Shown: one piece after another, positions 46,271 through 54,763 of the stretch
Layout: every line of letters begins with the position of its first letter
How positions within the stretch are numbered: position 1 is the stretch's first letter
Assembly: GCA_945883795.1 (NCBI GenBank)
Contig: CAMCYC010000007.1
Location: forward strand, 1 to 64,000
Reading direction: 5' to 3'
Length of the DNA: 64,000 nucleotides
Source of the DNA: Sulfurimonas crateris
GTDB taxonomy: Bacteria > Campylobacterota > Campylobacteria > Campylobacterales > Sulfurimonadaceae
Program-made: the position numbers and the translations under genes
The notes under the pieces: model-generated
Database searches by the model: none
The model's input: only the letters and a program-made list of their open reading frames with translations
What the model was told of the DNA's origin: nothing

Positions 46271-46292
46271 AAAAATTAAATAATTAATTTTT
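46271..46292. terminator. AT-only hairpin between convergent genes
   Basis: AAAAATTAA, loop ATAA, TTAATTTTT: a 9-bp perfect stem just after the cyclase stop and seven bases before the SUI1 gene stop. With no G or C it is weak, but it gives U tracts in both directions. Confidence 0.4.
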
Positions 46293-46298
46293 GATTCC

Positions 46299-46643
46299 TT
46301 AATGCCCATGTTTAAAGCGAAATCCATCAGCAACTAAAAGTTCCCGAATTTTTTCTTTTATTTCCCCTTGAAACTCCATCCAACCATCCTTGAAAGTGCC
46401 ACCACATCCTAGCTTTTTTTTAAGATTTTTAAGAGTTGTTGTAATCTCTTGAGAAGAGATATGAAACTCTCCAACTAAAGTGACTGTTTTACCTCTTCGT
46501 TTCTCTTTTTTAAAAAATAAAAAGTGTTTTTGAGGCTCTAATAATTCAACTAAAGTGCTACTCTTTTTTCCATCTTCCACAACTGCCCAATCTTGGTTGA
46601 TATTTGCACCAATAAAAATATCAAGTTTTTTACCTCGGTTCAT
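46299..46643 (-). CDS. SUI1/eIF1-like protein (YciH family)
   Basis: A 114-residue bacterial eIF1 homologue. The C-terminal SUI1 fold shows RRGKTVTLVGEFH, LKKKLGCGGTFKDG and QGEIKEKIRELL. In E. coli YciH affects initiation fidelity and behaves as a stress-related inhibitor of translation. It ends an operon with the DUF5718-like and ABC-F genes, all plausibly ribosome linked. Confidence 0.87.
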   Translation of the reverse strand: MNRGKKLDIFIGANINQDWAVVEDGKKSSTLVELLEPQKHFLFFKKEKRRGKTVTLVGEFHISSQEITTTLKNLKKKLGCGGTFKDGWMEFQGEIKEKIRELLVADGFRFKHGH

Positions 46644-46653
46644 GTGTAAATCC

Positions 46654-47505
46654 TTAATGAACTTTTTGTGCTAAAACACTCATATTTTTTGCATCATAAA
46701 TTTGCTTTTCTACTAATTTAAAAATATCATCAGAACTATTCTTTTTTTTATCATAAACAATAATAATAACTTCATCACCAAGTTGTAAAAAAGTTTTTTC
46801 TCCATAAGAGGTGTATCTTGTTGCACCAATACTAATAATTGCTTCTTTTGGATTACCACATGCTAAAAAATATTCTTCAAGTGATTCAAGAGGTCCAAAG
46901 TCTTCTTGAGAAGTGATTTGATTGACCATCCAATCAAGAAGTTTTTCATAAAAGTAGCTATATCCCAAAAGTTCCACATCTTCACCATAGAGATGAATTT
47001 GATTATCTCTGCGTAAAAAACTTGAAATTGCATAAGTGTCCATAATACCACCTTCACTAAACTTATCGAGTTTTATGAGCGTATTACTTAGTCCTTTGGA
47101 TTCTTCGCCCCAATTTTTTTTATCACTAATTTTTTCTGCACCCGCTACTCGAATGGAACAATCATTATATGCTCCAAAATAAGTTGGGATAATTTTTGAG
47201 AGTTTCCCTGCTGTATATTCAAGTTCACAAATAAGTGCCACTTCAGGTTCAGGTTGAATTTTGGAAGTGGCATTTGGAAGTTTAATATTTGAAGTGGAAA
47301 GTGGATAAGTTTGTAAAATTTTTTTGGCTCTTAGCGGTGTACCTTCAAGTTCTGCTTTTGGAAGATAAAAAGGAAACATCCCTTTAGGTGCTGCTTCATC
47401 TGCTGTAATAATATTTTTGAAATCTTCGAGTTCTCCAGCTTGTGCTAAATGCAAAGCAAAGTTTCCAGCAATTCCAAGACCAATAAATTTTTTATATTTT
47501 GCCAT
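46654..47505 (-). CDS. DUF5718-like protein (FAH-related fold?)
   Basis: About 283 residues. I recall DUF5718 for proteins starting KFIGLGIAGNFALHLAQAGE. Segments PEPEVALICELEY and FGAYNDCSIR resemble fumarylacetoacetase-type hydrolases, but catalytic activity is not established. The track start 47532 overlaps the ABC-F stop; ATG 47505 has TAGGAA at correct spacing and is preferred. It lies between the ABC-F and SUI1 genes, all in one operon. Confidence 0.65.
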   Translation of the reverse strand: MAKYKKFIGLGIAGNFALHLAQAGELEDFKNIITADEAAPKGMFPFYLPKAELEGTPLRAKKILQTYPLSTSNIKLPNATSKIQPEPEVALICELEYTAGKLSKIIPTYFGAYNDCSIRVAGAEKISDKKNWGEESKGLSNTLIKLDKFSEGGIMDTYAISSFLRRDNQIHLYGEDVELLGYSYFYEKLLDWMVNQITSQEDFGPLESLEEYFLACGNPKEAIISIGATRYTSYGEKTFLQLGDEVIIIVYDKKKNSSDDIFKLVEKQIYDAKNMSVLAQKVH

Positions 47506-47531
47506 TCTTGTTCCTAATGTTGTTCTGGGCA

Positions 47532-49136
47532 TTAAATATGCCCATTTTCCTTAGCTTCTGCAAACTCTTCATAAGTTCCTTTGAAGTCTGTATAAGTGCC
47601 ATCGTCATGGAGTTCAATCACACGATTTGCATACGCATCGAGTAATTCACGGTCATGAGAAACACAAATAACATTTCCTTTGAATTGGTGCAAACCTTCA
47701 CCAAGTGCCACAATAGCCTCAAGGTCAAGGTGGTTTGATGGCTCATCGAGAACCAAAAAGTTTCCACCCTCTAGCATCATTTTACTAAGCATCATTCTGT
47801 GTTTTTCACCACCTGAAATACTTACAACTGATTTTTCTTGCTGTTCACCATTAAAAAGCATACGCCCTAAACAGTTTCTAATTTCAGCAATATCCCGTTT
47901 TGGGTCAAAACCTCTGAGCCAATCATAAAGAGTTCCGTCACCTTTAATTGTATCAGCGGTATCTTGTGGGAAATAACTATTTTCAATAGTTGCACCCCAA
48001 TGAACTGCACCAGAAGTTGGTTTTATCTCTTCCATGATAATTTTAAGAAGTGTTGATTTTCCTACACCATTTGAGCCAATAAGTGCTACTTTTTCCCCTG
48101 GCTCAAATTTAAGAGTGATATTTTTCAAAACTTCTTTATTTCCATAAGAGTGGTTTATATTTACAATACTAAGTGCTTCATCACCCATAGTTCTTGCAGG
48201 TTTAAAAACAATACTTGGGTCTCGACGAGAAGATGGTTTGATATCATCAATGACAAGTTTATCAAGTTTCTTTTGTCTTGAAGTTGCTTGTTTTGCTTTA
48301 GAAGCATTTGCACTAAATCGGCGAACAAACGCTTCAAGCTCATCTTTTTCTTTCTCTTTTTTAGCGTTATTAAGTTCAAGTTGTTTTGCAATAACATTTG
48401 CCGCAATGTACCAATCATCAAAATTACCAGTAAACTCACGAATTTTTTGGTAATCCACATCTAGGATATTTGTTACAACAGCATTTAAAAAGTGTCTGTC
48501 ATGGGAGATAACAACCATAGTTCCTTCATGGCGTTTGAGCTCATTTTCAAGCCAACTAATAGTTTGAATATCAAGGTTGTTTGTAGGTTCATCAAGGAAT
48601 AAAACATCAGGTTTTGGATAAAGCACTTGAGCCAAAAGCACTTTGAATTTATCAGCACTATCGAGTGTACTCATGAGTTGATTATTATCTTCTGCAGGGA
48701 TACCAACATTTGCTAAAATTTTTGCAATATTTACATCATATTCATAAGTTGGGTCCTCTTCCACACAGATTACTTCCAAATCAGCAAGACGATTATTCGT
48801 TGCTTCATCTTCAAAATCAGCTGTCATGTAAAGCTCTTCTTTTTCTTTTATCGCATCATAAAGTCTTTTATTGCCATATAAAACTGCATCCGCAATAGTG
48901 TAATTTTCAAAAGCAAATTGATTTTGCCCCAAAACTCCGACTTTAAGACCTGGAGCTACTCTAATATCTCCCTCATATTCGTTAATCTGACCACTCAAAA
49001 TTCTTAAAAAAGTAGTTTTTCCAGCACCATTAGCACCGATAAGACCATATCTTTTATGACGGTCAAGTTTAAGGTTTATATCTTGAAAGAGAACTCTACT
49101 TCCATAACGCATGATTAATTTTTGTACTGTTACCAT
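47532..49136 (-). CDS. ABC-F ATPase (YbiT-like)
   Basis: A 534-residue soluble protein with two ABC domains and no membrane segment, a family that binds the ribosomal E site and modulates translation. Walker A sites: GANGAGKTT and GSNGVGKST. Walker B sites: FLDEPTNNLD and VLDEPSNHLD. The second signature is ISGGEKHR; the first is degenerate (STLDSADKFK), which fits the YbiT subgroup. The two are joined by the ABC-F linker with many Lys (NNAKKEKEKDELEAF). It leads the operon with the DUF5718-like and SUI1 genes. Confidence 0.93.
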   Translation of the reverse strand: MVTVQKLIMRYGSRVLFQDINLKLDRHKRYGLIGANGAGKTTFLRILSGQINEYEGDIRVAPGLKVGVLGQNQFAFENYTIADAVLYGNKRLYDAIKEKEELYMTADFEDEATNNRLADLEVICVEEDPTYEYDVNIAKILANVGIPAEDNNQLMSTLDSADKFKVLLAQVLYPKPDVLFLDEPTNNLDIQTISWLENELKRHEGTMVVISHDRHFLNAVVTNILDVDYQKIREFTGNFDDWYIAANVIAKQLELNNAKKEKEKDELEAFVRRFSANASKAKQATSRQKKLDKLVIDDIKPSSRRDPSIVFKPARTMGDEALSIVNINHSYGNKEVLKNITLKFEPGEKVALIGSNGVGKSTLLKIIMEEIKPTSGAVHWGATIENSYFPQDTADTIKGDGTLYDWLRGFDPKRDIAEIRNCLGRMLFNGEQQEKSVVSISGGEKHRMMLSKMMLEGGNFLVLDEPSNHLDLEAIVALGEGLHQFKGNVICVSHDRELLDAYANRVIELHDDGTYTDFKGTYEEFAEAKENGHI

Positions 49137-49234
49137 TGTGTCTTCACTTTTTTAGACAGATAAAACTGCCTATTATTTTTATGGAATTTTAGCAGAGAGA
49201 TGTTTAAAAGAGAATATCATGTAGTTTTGACTCC

Positions 49235-52222
49235 TTACCAATCTCCCAAAACAAATTTTTTAGATTCCTCTTTGAATTCAGGAATCTCTTGTTCTTGGAA
49301 TTTAAGCTCTAATCCATTGGATGTCATGACAAATCCGTCTACTTTTATTTTTCCATCATGGATTTGATTATGATGCTCTTTGCAAAGTGGGACAAGATTA
49401 TGTTTGTTATTTTTATGAAAGTGTCCTATAAAACCAGTGGTGTCTGCTAATGAACGCTCATGAATATGGTGAATATCTTCTGCCATAGCTCCACAAATTA
49501 TACATTTGGTAATATATAACTCTTTATTGTATTTACTCTTTTTTTTCTTAACAAGAAGCTCTAGCTCATCAAAATCATTTGCCAAACGCTTGCGAATAGT
49601 GTTGGCAGTATCCAAAAAATCTGTATCCATGTGGAGTGATTTTGCAAATTCCAAACCATAAATACTACTTCCACTTCCAGCTTGTAAAATTCTATTAAAG
49701 AGGAGTTTATCTTTTTTTTCATCATACTCCACGCTTAGATGCAAATTGACAACATTATCTAAAGTAGTAATCTCTTTCATAGTTGAGAGTTGATGCAGGT
49801 GAGTTGCAAATAAGAAGATTGAACGGTGTTTTGCAAGTTTGATAATAGCACTTGCTACGATTGCTACACCTGAGAGCGTTTCCGTTCCATGGCTTATCTC
49901 ATCTCCCAAAACAAGTGAGCGGATTGTGGCACGGTTGAAAATATTTTTAAGTTCGAGCATCTCAATTGCAAAGGTTGAAAGCCCTTTTGCAAGGTTATCT
50001 TTTGAGACAATTCTTGTAAAAAGAGAATCAAAAAGGGAAAACTTCATAACACTTGCACTCACAAAAAAGCCAGATTGTGCCATAAGTGTAGCTATTGCAA
50101 TACTTTTCATTAAAGAGCTTTTTCCGCTAGAATTAATTCCATAAAGCAAGACACCATGGATTGAATGCCCCTCATGCACATTCACATCAACCATAACAGT
50201 TGTTGGGTGAGGCACATCCATGTAATCACGATTTCCCATCACAATATCATTTGGGATATAAATTCCACCTCTTTCTTGTATCTCTATGAGTGGATGTCGC
50301 AGTTGCATGATTTGCATAAAATTCTCATCTTTTTTGACATCAATAATCATAGGTCTTGCATGTTTAAACTCTTGAGCCACTTTAGCAGAGCTAACGCCCA
50401 CATCCAAATCAGCGATATAGCTTATGACTTTATCAAAAAGAAGGGTGTATCGTTTATCATAAATAGTTTGGAGTTGTATATATTTTTCTTTGACAAGTGC
50501 AACAATTTTACGCCTATTTTTTAGAATATTATCTGAAATTTTATCTGTAAATTCCGAAGTTATTTTGACATTATTGGTGAGTTTTTTGACACTAAATTTT
50601 GAAAACTCTGCATCACTTTTAAACTCTTTTTCTATCATGGAAAATCTATTTTTGCTCAAAGAGATATAATAACCCTCTTTTTCAAGAAAGCCCAAACCAA
50701 CAAGACGGCTTGAGCCATTTGCCTTATTTGTTTCGAGTAAAGCTTCAATCTTGAGAATAATATCTTCAAAACCTACAAGCATGGTTGCATTGGTTTTTAC
50801 CAAAGTATCTATCGCTTCATCTACTCCACTCATCAAAAAGTTTTCATCTACGGTGTTTATGGTAAAACGGCGAGAAACATCAAGATTTATTGTTTTTCGT
50901 ATATCCCTTAAAAATTCTTCTACTTCACTCTCAAGAAAAGGTGCATTTTGAATTTTTTGTTTTTTGATATACGCCATTAATGTTTTGACACTGAGCATTG
51001 AAGCGTAAATATGGTTCATCTCAAAAGGGTGCAATCGTGCCAAAGCAAGGCGACGGGAGAGGCGTTCTAAATCATAAATCCCACGCATATTTTCATCAAG
51101 ATAGCGTACATGAGAAGATACTTTTTCTATCAGGTCATATCGTCTTTGAAGCTCATTTTTATCTATAATTGGATTAAGTAATCGCTCTTTTAAAAGTCTT
51201 TTACCTATAGCTGTAGCACTTTTATCAAGCATCTTCAGGAGTGTAAACTCTTTTTTATCTTTTGAGATAATCCCGACTTGCTCTAAAGCATTATTACCAA
51301 GATACATAAAACGGCGGTTATCTATAATTTTTGGATGGTCAAGTTTTTGTACAATATGCATGTCATGCTCTATCACAAACTGAATCAAAATAGCTAACGA
51401 TTCGCTAATCATGGGGTTTCTCTCTAAATCCAGATGCTCTATGGGAGAAAGGAGTGAATATATCTGATACACATTTTTAAACAGCTGATTTTGAAAATCA
51501 ATTCTTGGTCTTTCATGATTGATACTATAATGGTAATGCTCTGCAATTTCCAAATATTGCAAAACATGTTTTTGGTCAGTTATGCCGTTCAAAAATGTGA
51601 TAACAATTTCACTTGTACGGTAAACATTTAAAAGATTAAAGATTTCATCAAGCCCATAAGCTGGGTCTTCGCTTGTGCCATGTGTTTCATAAAGCCAAGT
51701 TTTCCCTGTTGTGACATCTATCGCTGAGAAACCAACATTATAAATTTCTCGATATTTATCTACCAAAATAGAAACAATAAAGTTATCATCATTATCAATA
51801 ATATAGTCAAAATTTGTTCCAGGAGAGATAATTTGAGAGATATATCTACTAATTTTTGGAGGAGTTCCTTTTTGCTTTACAATAATAACAGTATATTTTT
51901 GCTCCGCAATCAAACGGTTTAAATAACGCTCAAACGAAACAGTCGGCACTCCTGCTAAAAGAGGATTTTTGTAAGAATTTTCTATAATATTCTTGTTTTT
52001 TTTAGTCAGTTGAATATTTAAAAGTTCTGCTATCTCTTTTGCTTTACCAATTTGCACTTCATCATTATTGACCTCATAAACCTCAAAAAAACTCCCTATT
52101 TCAATAAAAACAACACTATTGTGACCATATTTTTCTTCAAAATATTTTTGTAATTCAAAGTAAGTTTGAGACAATAATTGCTCTTTATTATTTAAAATAG
52201 AATCTATATCTGATACATGCAT
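49235..52222 (-). CDS. MutS7-type mismatch repair protein with C-terminal HNH domain
   Basis: A 995-residue protein. The N-terminal mismatch-recognition domain carries GSFFEVYE (the Phe-x-Glu motif). It is followed by connector, lever/clamp and ATPase domains with Walker A INSSGKSSL near residue 695 and Walker B LVLGDEISHGTE. After about residue 905 comes an HNH endonuclease: CIICG, DIHHIHERS, HNLVPLCKEHHNQIH. This architecture is MutS7, known from epsilonproteobacteria and octocoral mitochondrial mtMutS. It could recognise a mismatch and nick the DNA in one polypeptide, since this phylum often lacks MutL and MutH. Monocistronic. Confidence 0.9.
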   Translation of the reverse strand: MHVSDIDSILNNKEQLLSQTYFELQKYFEEKYGHNSVVFIEIGSFFEVYEVNNDEVQIGKAKEIAELLNIQLTKKNKNIIENSYKNPLLAGVPTVSFERYLNRLIAEQKYTVIIVKQKGTPPKISRYISQIISPGTNFDYIIDNDDNFIVSILVDKYREIYNVGFSAIDVTTGKTWLYETHGTSEDPAYGLDEIFNLLNVYRTSEIVITFLNGITDQKHVLQYLEIAEHYHYSINHERPRIDFQNQLFKNVYQIYSLLSPIEHLDLERNPMISESLAILIQFVIEHDMHIVQKLDHPKIIDNRRFMYLGNNALEQVGIISKDKKEFTLLKMLDKSATAIGKRLLKERLLNPIIDKNELQRRYDLIEKVSSHVRYLDENMRGIYDLERLSRRLALARLHPFEMNHIYASMLSVKTLMAYIKKQKIQNAPFLESEVEEFLRDIRKTINLDVSRRFTINTVDENFLMSGVDEAIDTLVKTNATMLVGFEDIILKIEALLETNKANGSSRLVGLGFLEKEGYYISLSKNRFSMIEKEFKSDAEFSKFSVKKLTNNVKITSEFTDKISDNILKNRRKIVALVKEKYIQLQTIYDKRYTLLFDKVISYIADLDVGVSSAKVAQEFKHARPMIIDVKKDENFMQIMQLRHPLIEIQERGGIYIPNDIVMGNRDYMDVPHPTTVMVDVNVHEGHSIHGVLLYGINSSGKSSLMKSIAIATLMAQSGFFVSASVMKFSLFDSLFTRIVSKDNLAKGLSTFAIEMLELKNIFNRATIRSLVLGDEISHGTETLSGVAIVASAIIKLAKHRSIFLFATHLHQLSTMKEITTLDNVVNLHLSVEYDEKKDKLLFNRILQAGSGSSIYGLEFAKSLHMDTDFLDTANTIRKRLANDFDELELLVKKKKSKYNKELYITKCIICGAMAEDIHHIHERSLADTTGFIGHFHKNNKHNLVPLCKEHHNQIHDGKIKVDGFVMTSNGLELKFQEQEIPEFKEESKKFVLGDW

Positions 52223-52307
52223 GTACTGTCTACCTTTATTGTTTTTTGAAAAGAATTTGAGATTTTTCCATGTAAGGGATTGTCAACTTGATTGTACAAC
52301 ATCTATT

Positions 52308-52340
52308 TTTAAATCGGCTTTAACGAATCTTTAAACGATT
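52308..52340 (+). promoter_or_regulatory. three TTTAA-type direct repeats with 11-bp period
   Basis: TTTAAATCGGC, TTTAACGAATC and TTTAAACGATT are head to tail, the last two sharing TTTAA(A)CGA. They end eight bases before a TATAAT. This is the spacing expected of OmpR-type response regulator sites covering the -35 region. Confidence 0.45.
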
Positions 52341-52347
52341 TTTTTCA

Positions 52348-52353
52348 TATAAT
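52348..52353 (+). promoter_or_regulatory. -10 box of the histidine kinase gene
   Basis: TATAAT 22 bases before the kinase start, directly after the 11-bp repeats. Confidence 0.5.
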
Positions 52354-52375
52354 GGTATGAAGAACTCATAAATCT

Positions 52376-53608
52376 ATGTATAATCAGAAGATGAAAAAAG
52401 TATTATTTTTAAAAAACATGACAATAAAACAAGCTAATATTTTTACAGTTATTATTGTATTTATTTTTACAACTATCTTTGTTGTTTTACTTGTGGACGA
52501 GGTCTATAAAGATTATGAAATCTCTTTAGAAAATAGTAGTTCTATTAAAAATAATAATCTTACTGTAGAGCATGTAAACGATAAAAAAACAAAAAAATTA
52601 AAGTCGCTTTTAATAAAAACTATCCTTGTGATTGTTACTTTATCTTTTATTATTTTTAGCGTTACTCTTGCCATTTATAAAATTTTTTATACCTTTTTAG
52701 AGCAAGATATTGAAACTTTTCTCCGTTTTTTTCAAGAATCTGCAATAAAAAAAGAGATTATTAATCCTGAAATTATCTTTTTTAAAGACTTTAAAATAAT
52801 GGTTGAGTATGCAAATGAGATGGTTGCAACTATCAAGACACAGCAAAAAAATTTACAAGAACTTAATCAAAAACTTGAAGACAAAGTAAAAGCAAAAACA
52901 GCAGATTTAGAGCAGATAAATCAAAATTTACTCCAAGAAAAAAACTTTTCACAAGATTTACTCAATTCCCAAAAAGAGTTTTTACGCTATACGGTGCATG
53001 AAACAAATACGCCTTTGAGTGTTATTTTAACAAGTATTGAACTCTTTGTAATGAAAAATAAAAAAGATAGGCAACTCTCCAAAATAGAAGCGGCTGTGAA
53101 AAATATTTTTAATATTTATGATGATTTGAGTTATTTGGTTAAAAAAGACCAAGTGGATTACCCAAAAAGTGTTTTAGATATTGGAGCATTTTTAAACTCA
53201 AGAGTTGATTTTTTCTACGAGGTGGCAGAGCTTTCTAAAATTAGATTTATAAATGTTCCTCATGGAGAAAATTTATATATTTACTTTAATGAAACGAAAC
53301 TACAACGAGTGATAGACAACACTTTGACAAATGCTATCAAATACACTTTGCCAAATGAAGATGTTTTTATTGAACTCAAACAAGAAAGCACCTATATCTA
53401 TTTCTTAGTTGGAAGTAAATCAAAAGAGATTAAAGATACAAAAAAAATCTTTGATTCTTTTTATAGAGAAGAAAAAAATCGTGAAGGATTTGGAATAGGT
53501 TTACGACTTGTAAAAACAATTTGCGATGAAGAGGGCATACAGATTTTAATTGATTCAAACGATAAAAAAACAACTTTTACATATAGATTTAAAATGATGG
53601 GCGAATAG
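52376..53608 (+). CDS. membrane histidine kinase
   Basis: A 410-residue sensor kinase: transmembrane helices near 22-42 and 80-105 enclose a short periplasmic loop of about 37 residues, then a coiled coil (about 150-190), HisKA with phospho-His H208 in YTVHETNTPLSVI, and HATPase with N-box TLTNAIKYT and G-box GFGIGLRLVKT. The acidic residue after His is Glu as usual. The tiny sensor loop suggests it senses the membrane or a partner. An alternative start is ATG 52391. Its likely partner regulator is 426 bases downstream. Confidence 0.87.
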   Translation: MYNQKMKKVLFLKNMTIKQANIFTVIIVFIFTTIFVVLLVDEVYKDYEISLENSSSIKNNNLTVEHVNDKKTKKLKSLLIKTILVIVTLSFIIFSVTLAIYKIFYTFLEQDIETFLRFFQESAIKKEIINPEIIFFKDFKIMVEYANEMVATIKTQQKNLQELNQKLEDKVKAKTADLEQINQNLLQEKNFSQDLLNSQKEFLRYTVHETNTPLSVILTSIELFVMKNKKDRQLSKIEAAVKNIFNIYDDLSYLVKKDQVDYPKSVLDIGAFLNSRVDFFYEVAELSKIRFINVPHGENLYIYFNETKLQRVIDNTLTNAIKYTLPNEDVFIELKQESTYIYFLVGSKSKEIKDTKKIFDSFYREEKNREGFGIGLRLVKTICDEEGIQILIDSNDKKTTFTYRFKMMGE

Positions 53609-53945
53609 TCAAGACCTAAAAAGTTGGGATGATAATATCAAATTTAAAAACTTTTGGTAGTTCTCAAGCTCTATTGCATCACCTCTTGAGCTTTATATTG
53701 TTCTCTTAAAAGGAATGCTACAATGTGGCAAAAAAGAACTAAGGCATTGAATGACAAAAAAAGATAGAGAAATATACAAGTGAACATAATCTGTTTTTAA
53801 AAGAGTTGGGGCTGGATTTACTTCCTAATTAAGCTTTTGGTATCTGTTTTGAAGGTTTGTCATTGCGAGTGAAACGAAGCAATCTATTATTGTTTATAAG
53901 GTGTATCGAACAAATATTGTAAAATAATTCAAAAAGGAGATGGTT
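53609..53945. other. non-coding gap with possible gene remnants
   Basis: There is no intact gene here. A stretch near 53770-53832 reads EKYTSEHNLFLKELGLDLL to a stop but lacks a start and is preceded by stops, like the tail of a decayed gene. CTCAAG and CTTGAG form a loose inverted repeat near 53660. A dispersed-type repeat follows at 53859. Confidence 0.4.
53859..53884. repeat. dispersed short palindromic repeat (CATTGCGAG...GAAGCAATC type)
   Basis: TCATTGCGAGTGAAACGAAG followed by CAATCT. ATTGC and GCAAT are inverted at its ends. Sequences of this form recur in many unrelated bacterial genomes as short mobile repeats. Only one copy is seen in this window. Confidence 0.6.
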
Positions 53946-54035
53946 ATGTGTACCATACAAAGAAAACAGCCTAATTACCAATTCCTCTTCGCCCAAATCA
54001 AAGATTATGGACGAAATATCTTTGGTGGTGTGTGA
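53946..54035 (+). CDS. 29-residue ORF coupled to the response regulator
   Basis: It begins MCTIQRKQPNYQFLFAQIKD and ends GRNIFGGV. AAGGAG lies six bases before the ATG, among the strongest ribosome-binding sites here. Its TGA overlaps the regulator ATG by one base (TGATG), while the regulator lacks a good site of its own. So it probably drives regulator translation by coupling; whether the peptide has a function is unknown. Too short for the ORF track. Confidence 0.55.
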   Translation: MCTIQRKQPNYQFLFAQIKDYGRNIFGGV

Positions 54036-54691
54036 TGAAAATATTATTACTAGAAGATGAAGTGATGTTAAATGAATCAATCCAAGAGTTTTTGGAGGGA
54101 GTTGGGCATATGGTTGAGAGCTTTTTTGATGGTTTGGAGGCTTATGAGGCAATCAAAAAAAATTCATATGATTTATTGATTTTAGATATTAATGTGCCAA
54201 ATATGGATGGACTTACTTTTTTAGAACGCCTTCATGAGCTTAAAATACATATTGGAACTATTTATATTAGTGCTTTGGTAGATATTGAAGATATCTCAAG
54301 AGCTTATAATCTAGGATGTTATGATTACTTGAAAAAACCTTTTCATCTCAAAGAATTGGCTTTACGACTTGATAGGATTATACTCTCTAGCGAAGTCCCA
54401 CGAGTGCAACTGAGGCTTTCAAAAAATTATAGTTACGACCAAGAACACAGCACACTTTTATTGAATGGAATACCTCAAACACTTACAAAGAGACAATCTC
54501 AAATTATGGATTTACTTGCAAGAAATCGTGGACGGGTTGTTGATTTTGAGCAATTTAGCACTTATATTTGGGATGATATAATTGTGGATAATGCAACAAT
54601 TCGTGCTGAAATCAATAGACTTAAAAAATTTTTACAAGAGGATGTAATAAGCAATGTCAGGGGCATGGGTTATATGATTGATAAACCATAA
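54035..54691 (+). CDS. OmpR-family response regulator
   Basis: About 218 residues: receiver (1-120) with acidic pair LEDE, phospho-acceptor D51 in LLILDINVPNMDG, switch Ser in IYISA and conserved Lys in YLKKPF; then a winged-helix domain (about 130-218) with LTKRQSQIMDLLARNRGRVV and the recognition helix region NATIRAEINRLKKFL. Start chosen at ATG 54035; the track uses GTG one codon earlier. Coupled to the 29-residue ORF. It probably works with the kinase at 52376 and may control the downstream porin/acetate genes (inference). Confidence 0.9.
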   Translation: MKILLLEDEVMLNESIQEFLEGVGHMVESFFDGLEAYEAIKKNSYDLLILDINVPNMDGLTFLERLHELKIHIGTIYISALVDIEDISRAYNLGCYDYLKKPFHLKELALRLDRIILSSEVPRVQLRLSKNYSYDQEHSTLLLNGIPQTLTKRQSQIMDLLARNRGRVVDFEQFSTYIWDDIIVDNATIRAEINRLKKFLQEDVISNVRGMGYMIDKP

Positions 54692-54763
54692 ATTCATTTT
54701 TTTAAATTTTTAATAAAATTGGAACTATATTTGCTAATGAAAAAGTAATAGGAACTATTTTAT

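Noticed and set aside
48161-48898. ORFs in other frames of the ABC-F gene
   Set aside because: Shadows; the ABC-F frame has all Walker motifs.
49137-49234. AGGCAG/CTGTCT hairpin as mutS7 terminator
   Set aside because: Six pairs with one G-U and followed by A rather than T on the relevant strand; too weak to list.
53829-54152. 107-residue minus-strand ORF across the gap and the response regulator
   Set aside because: It is a shadow of the regulator gene and of the dispersed repeat, whose translation (NNRLLRFTRNDK) is typical of falsely called ORFs over this repeat.
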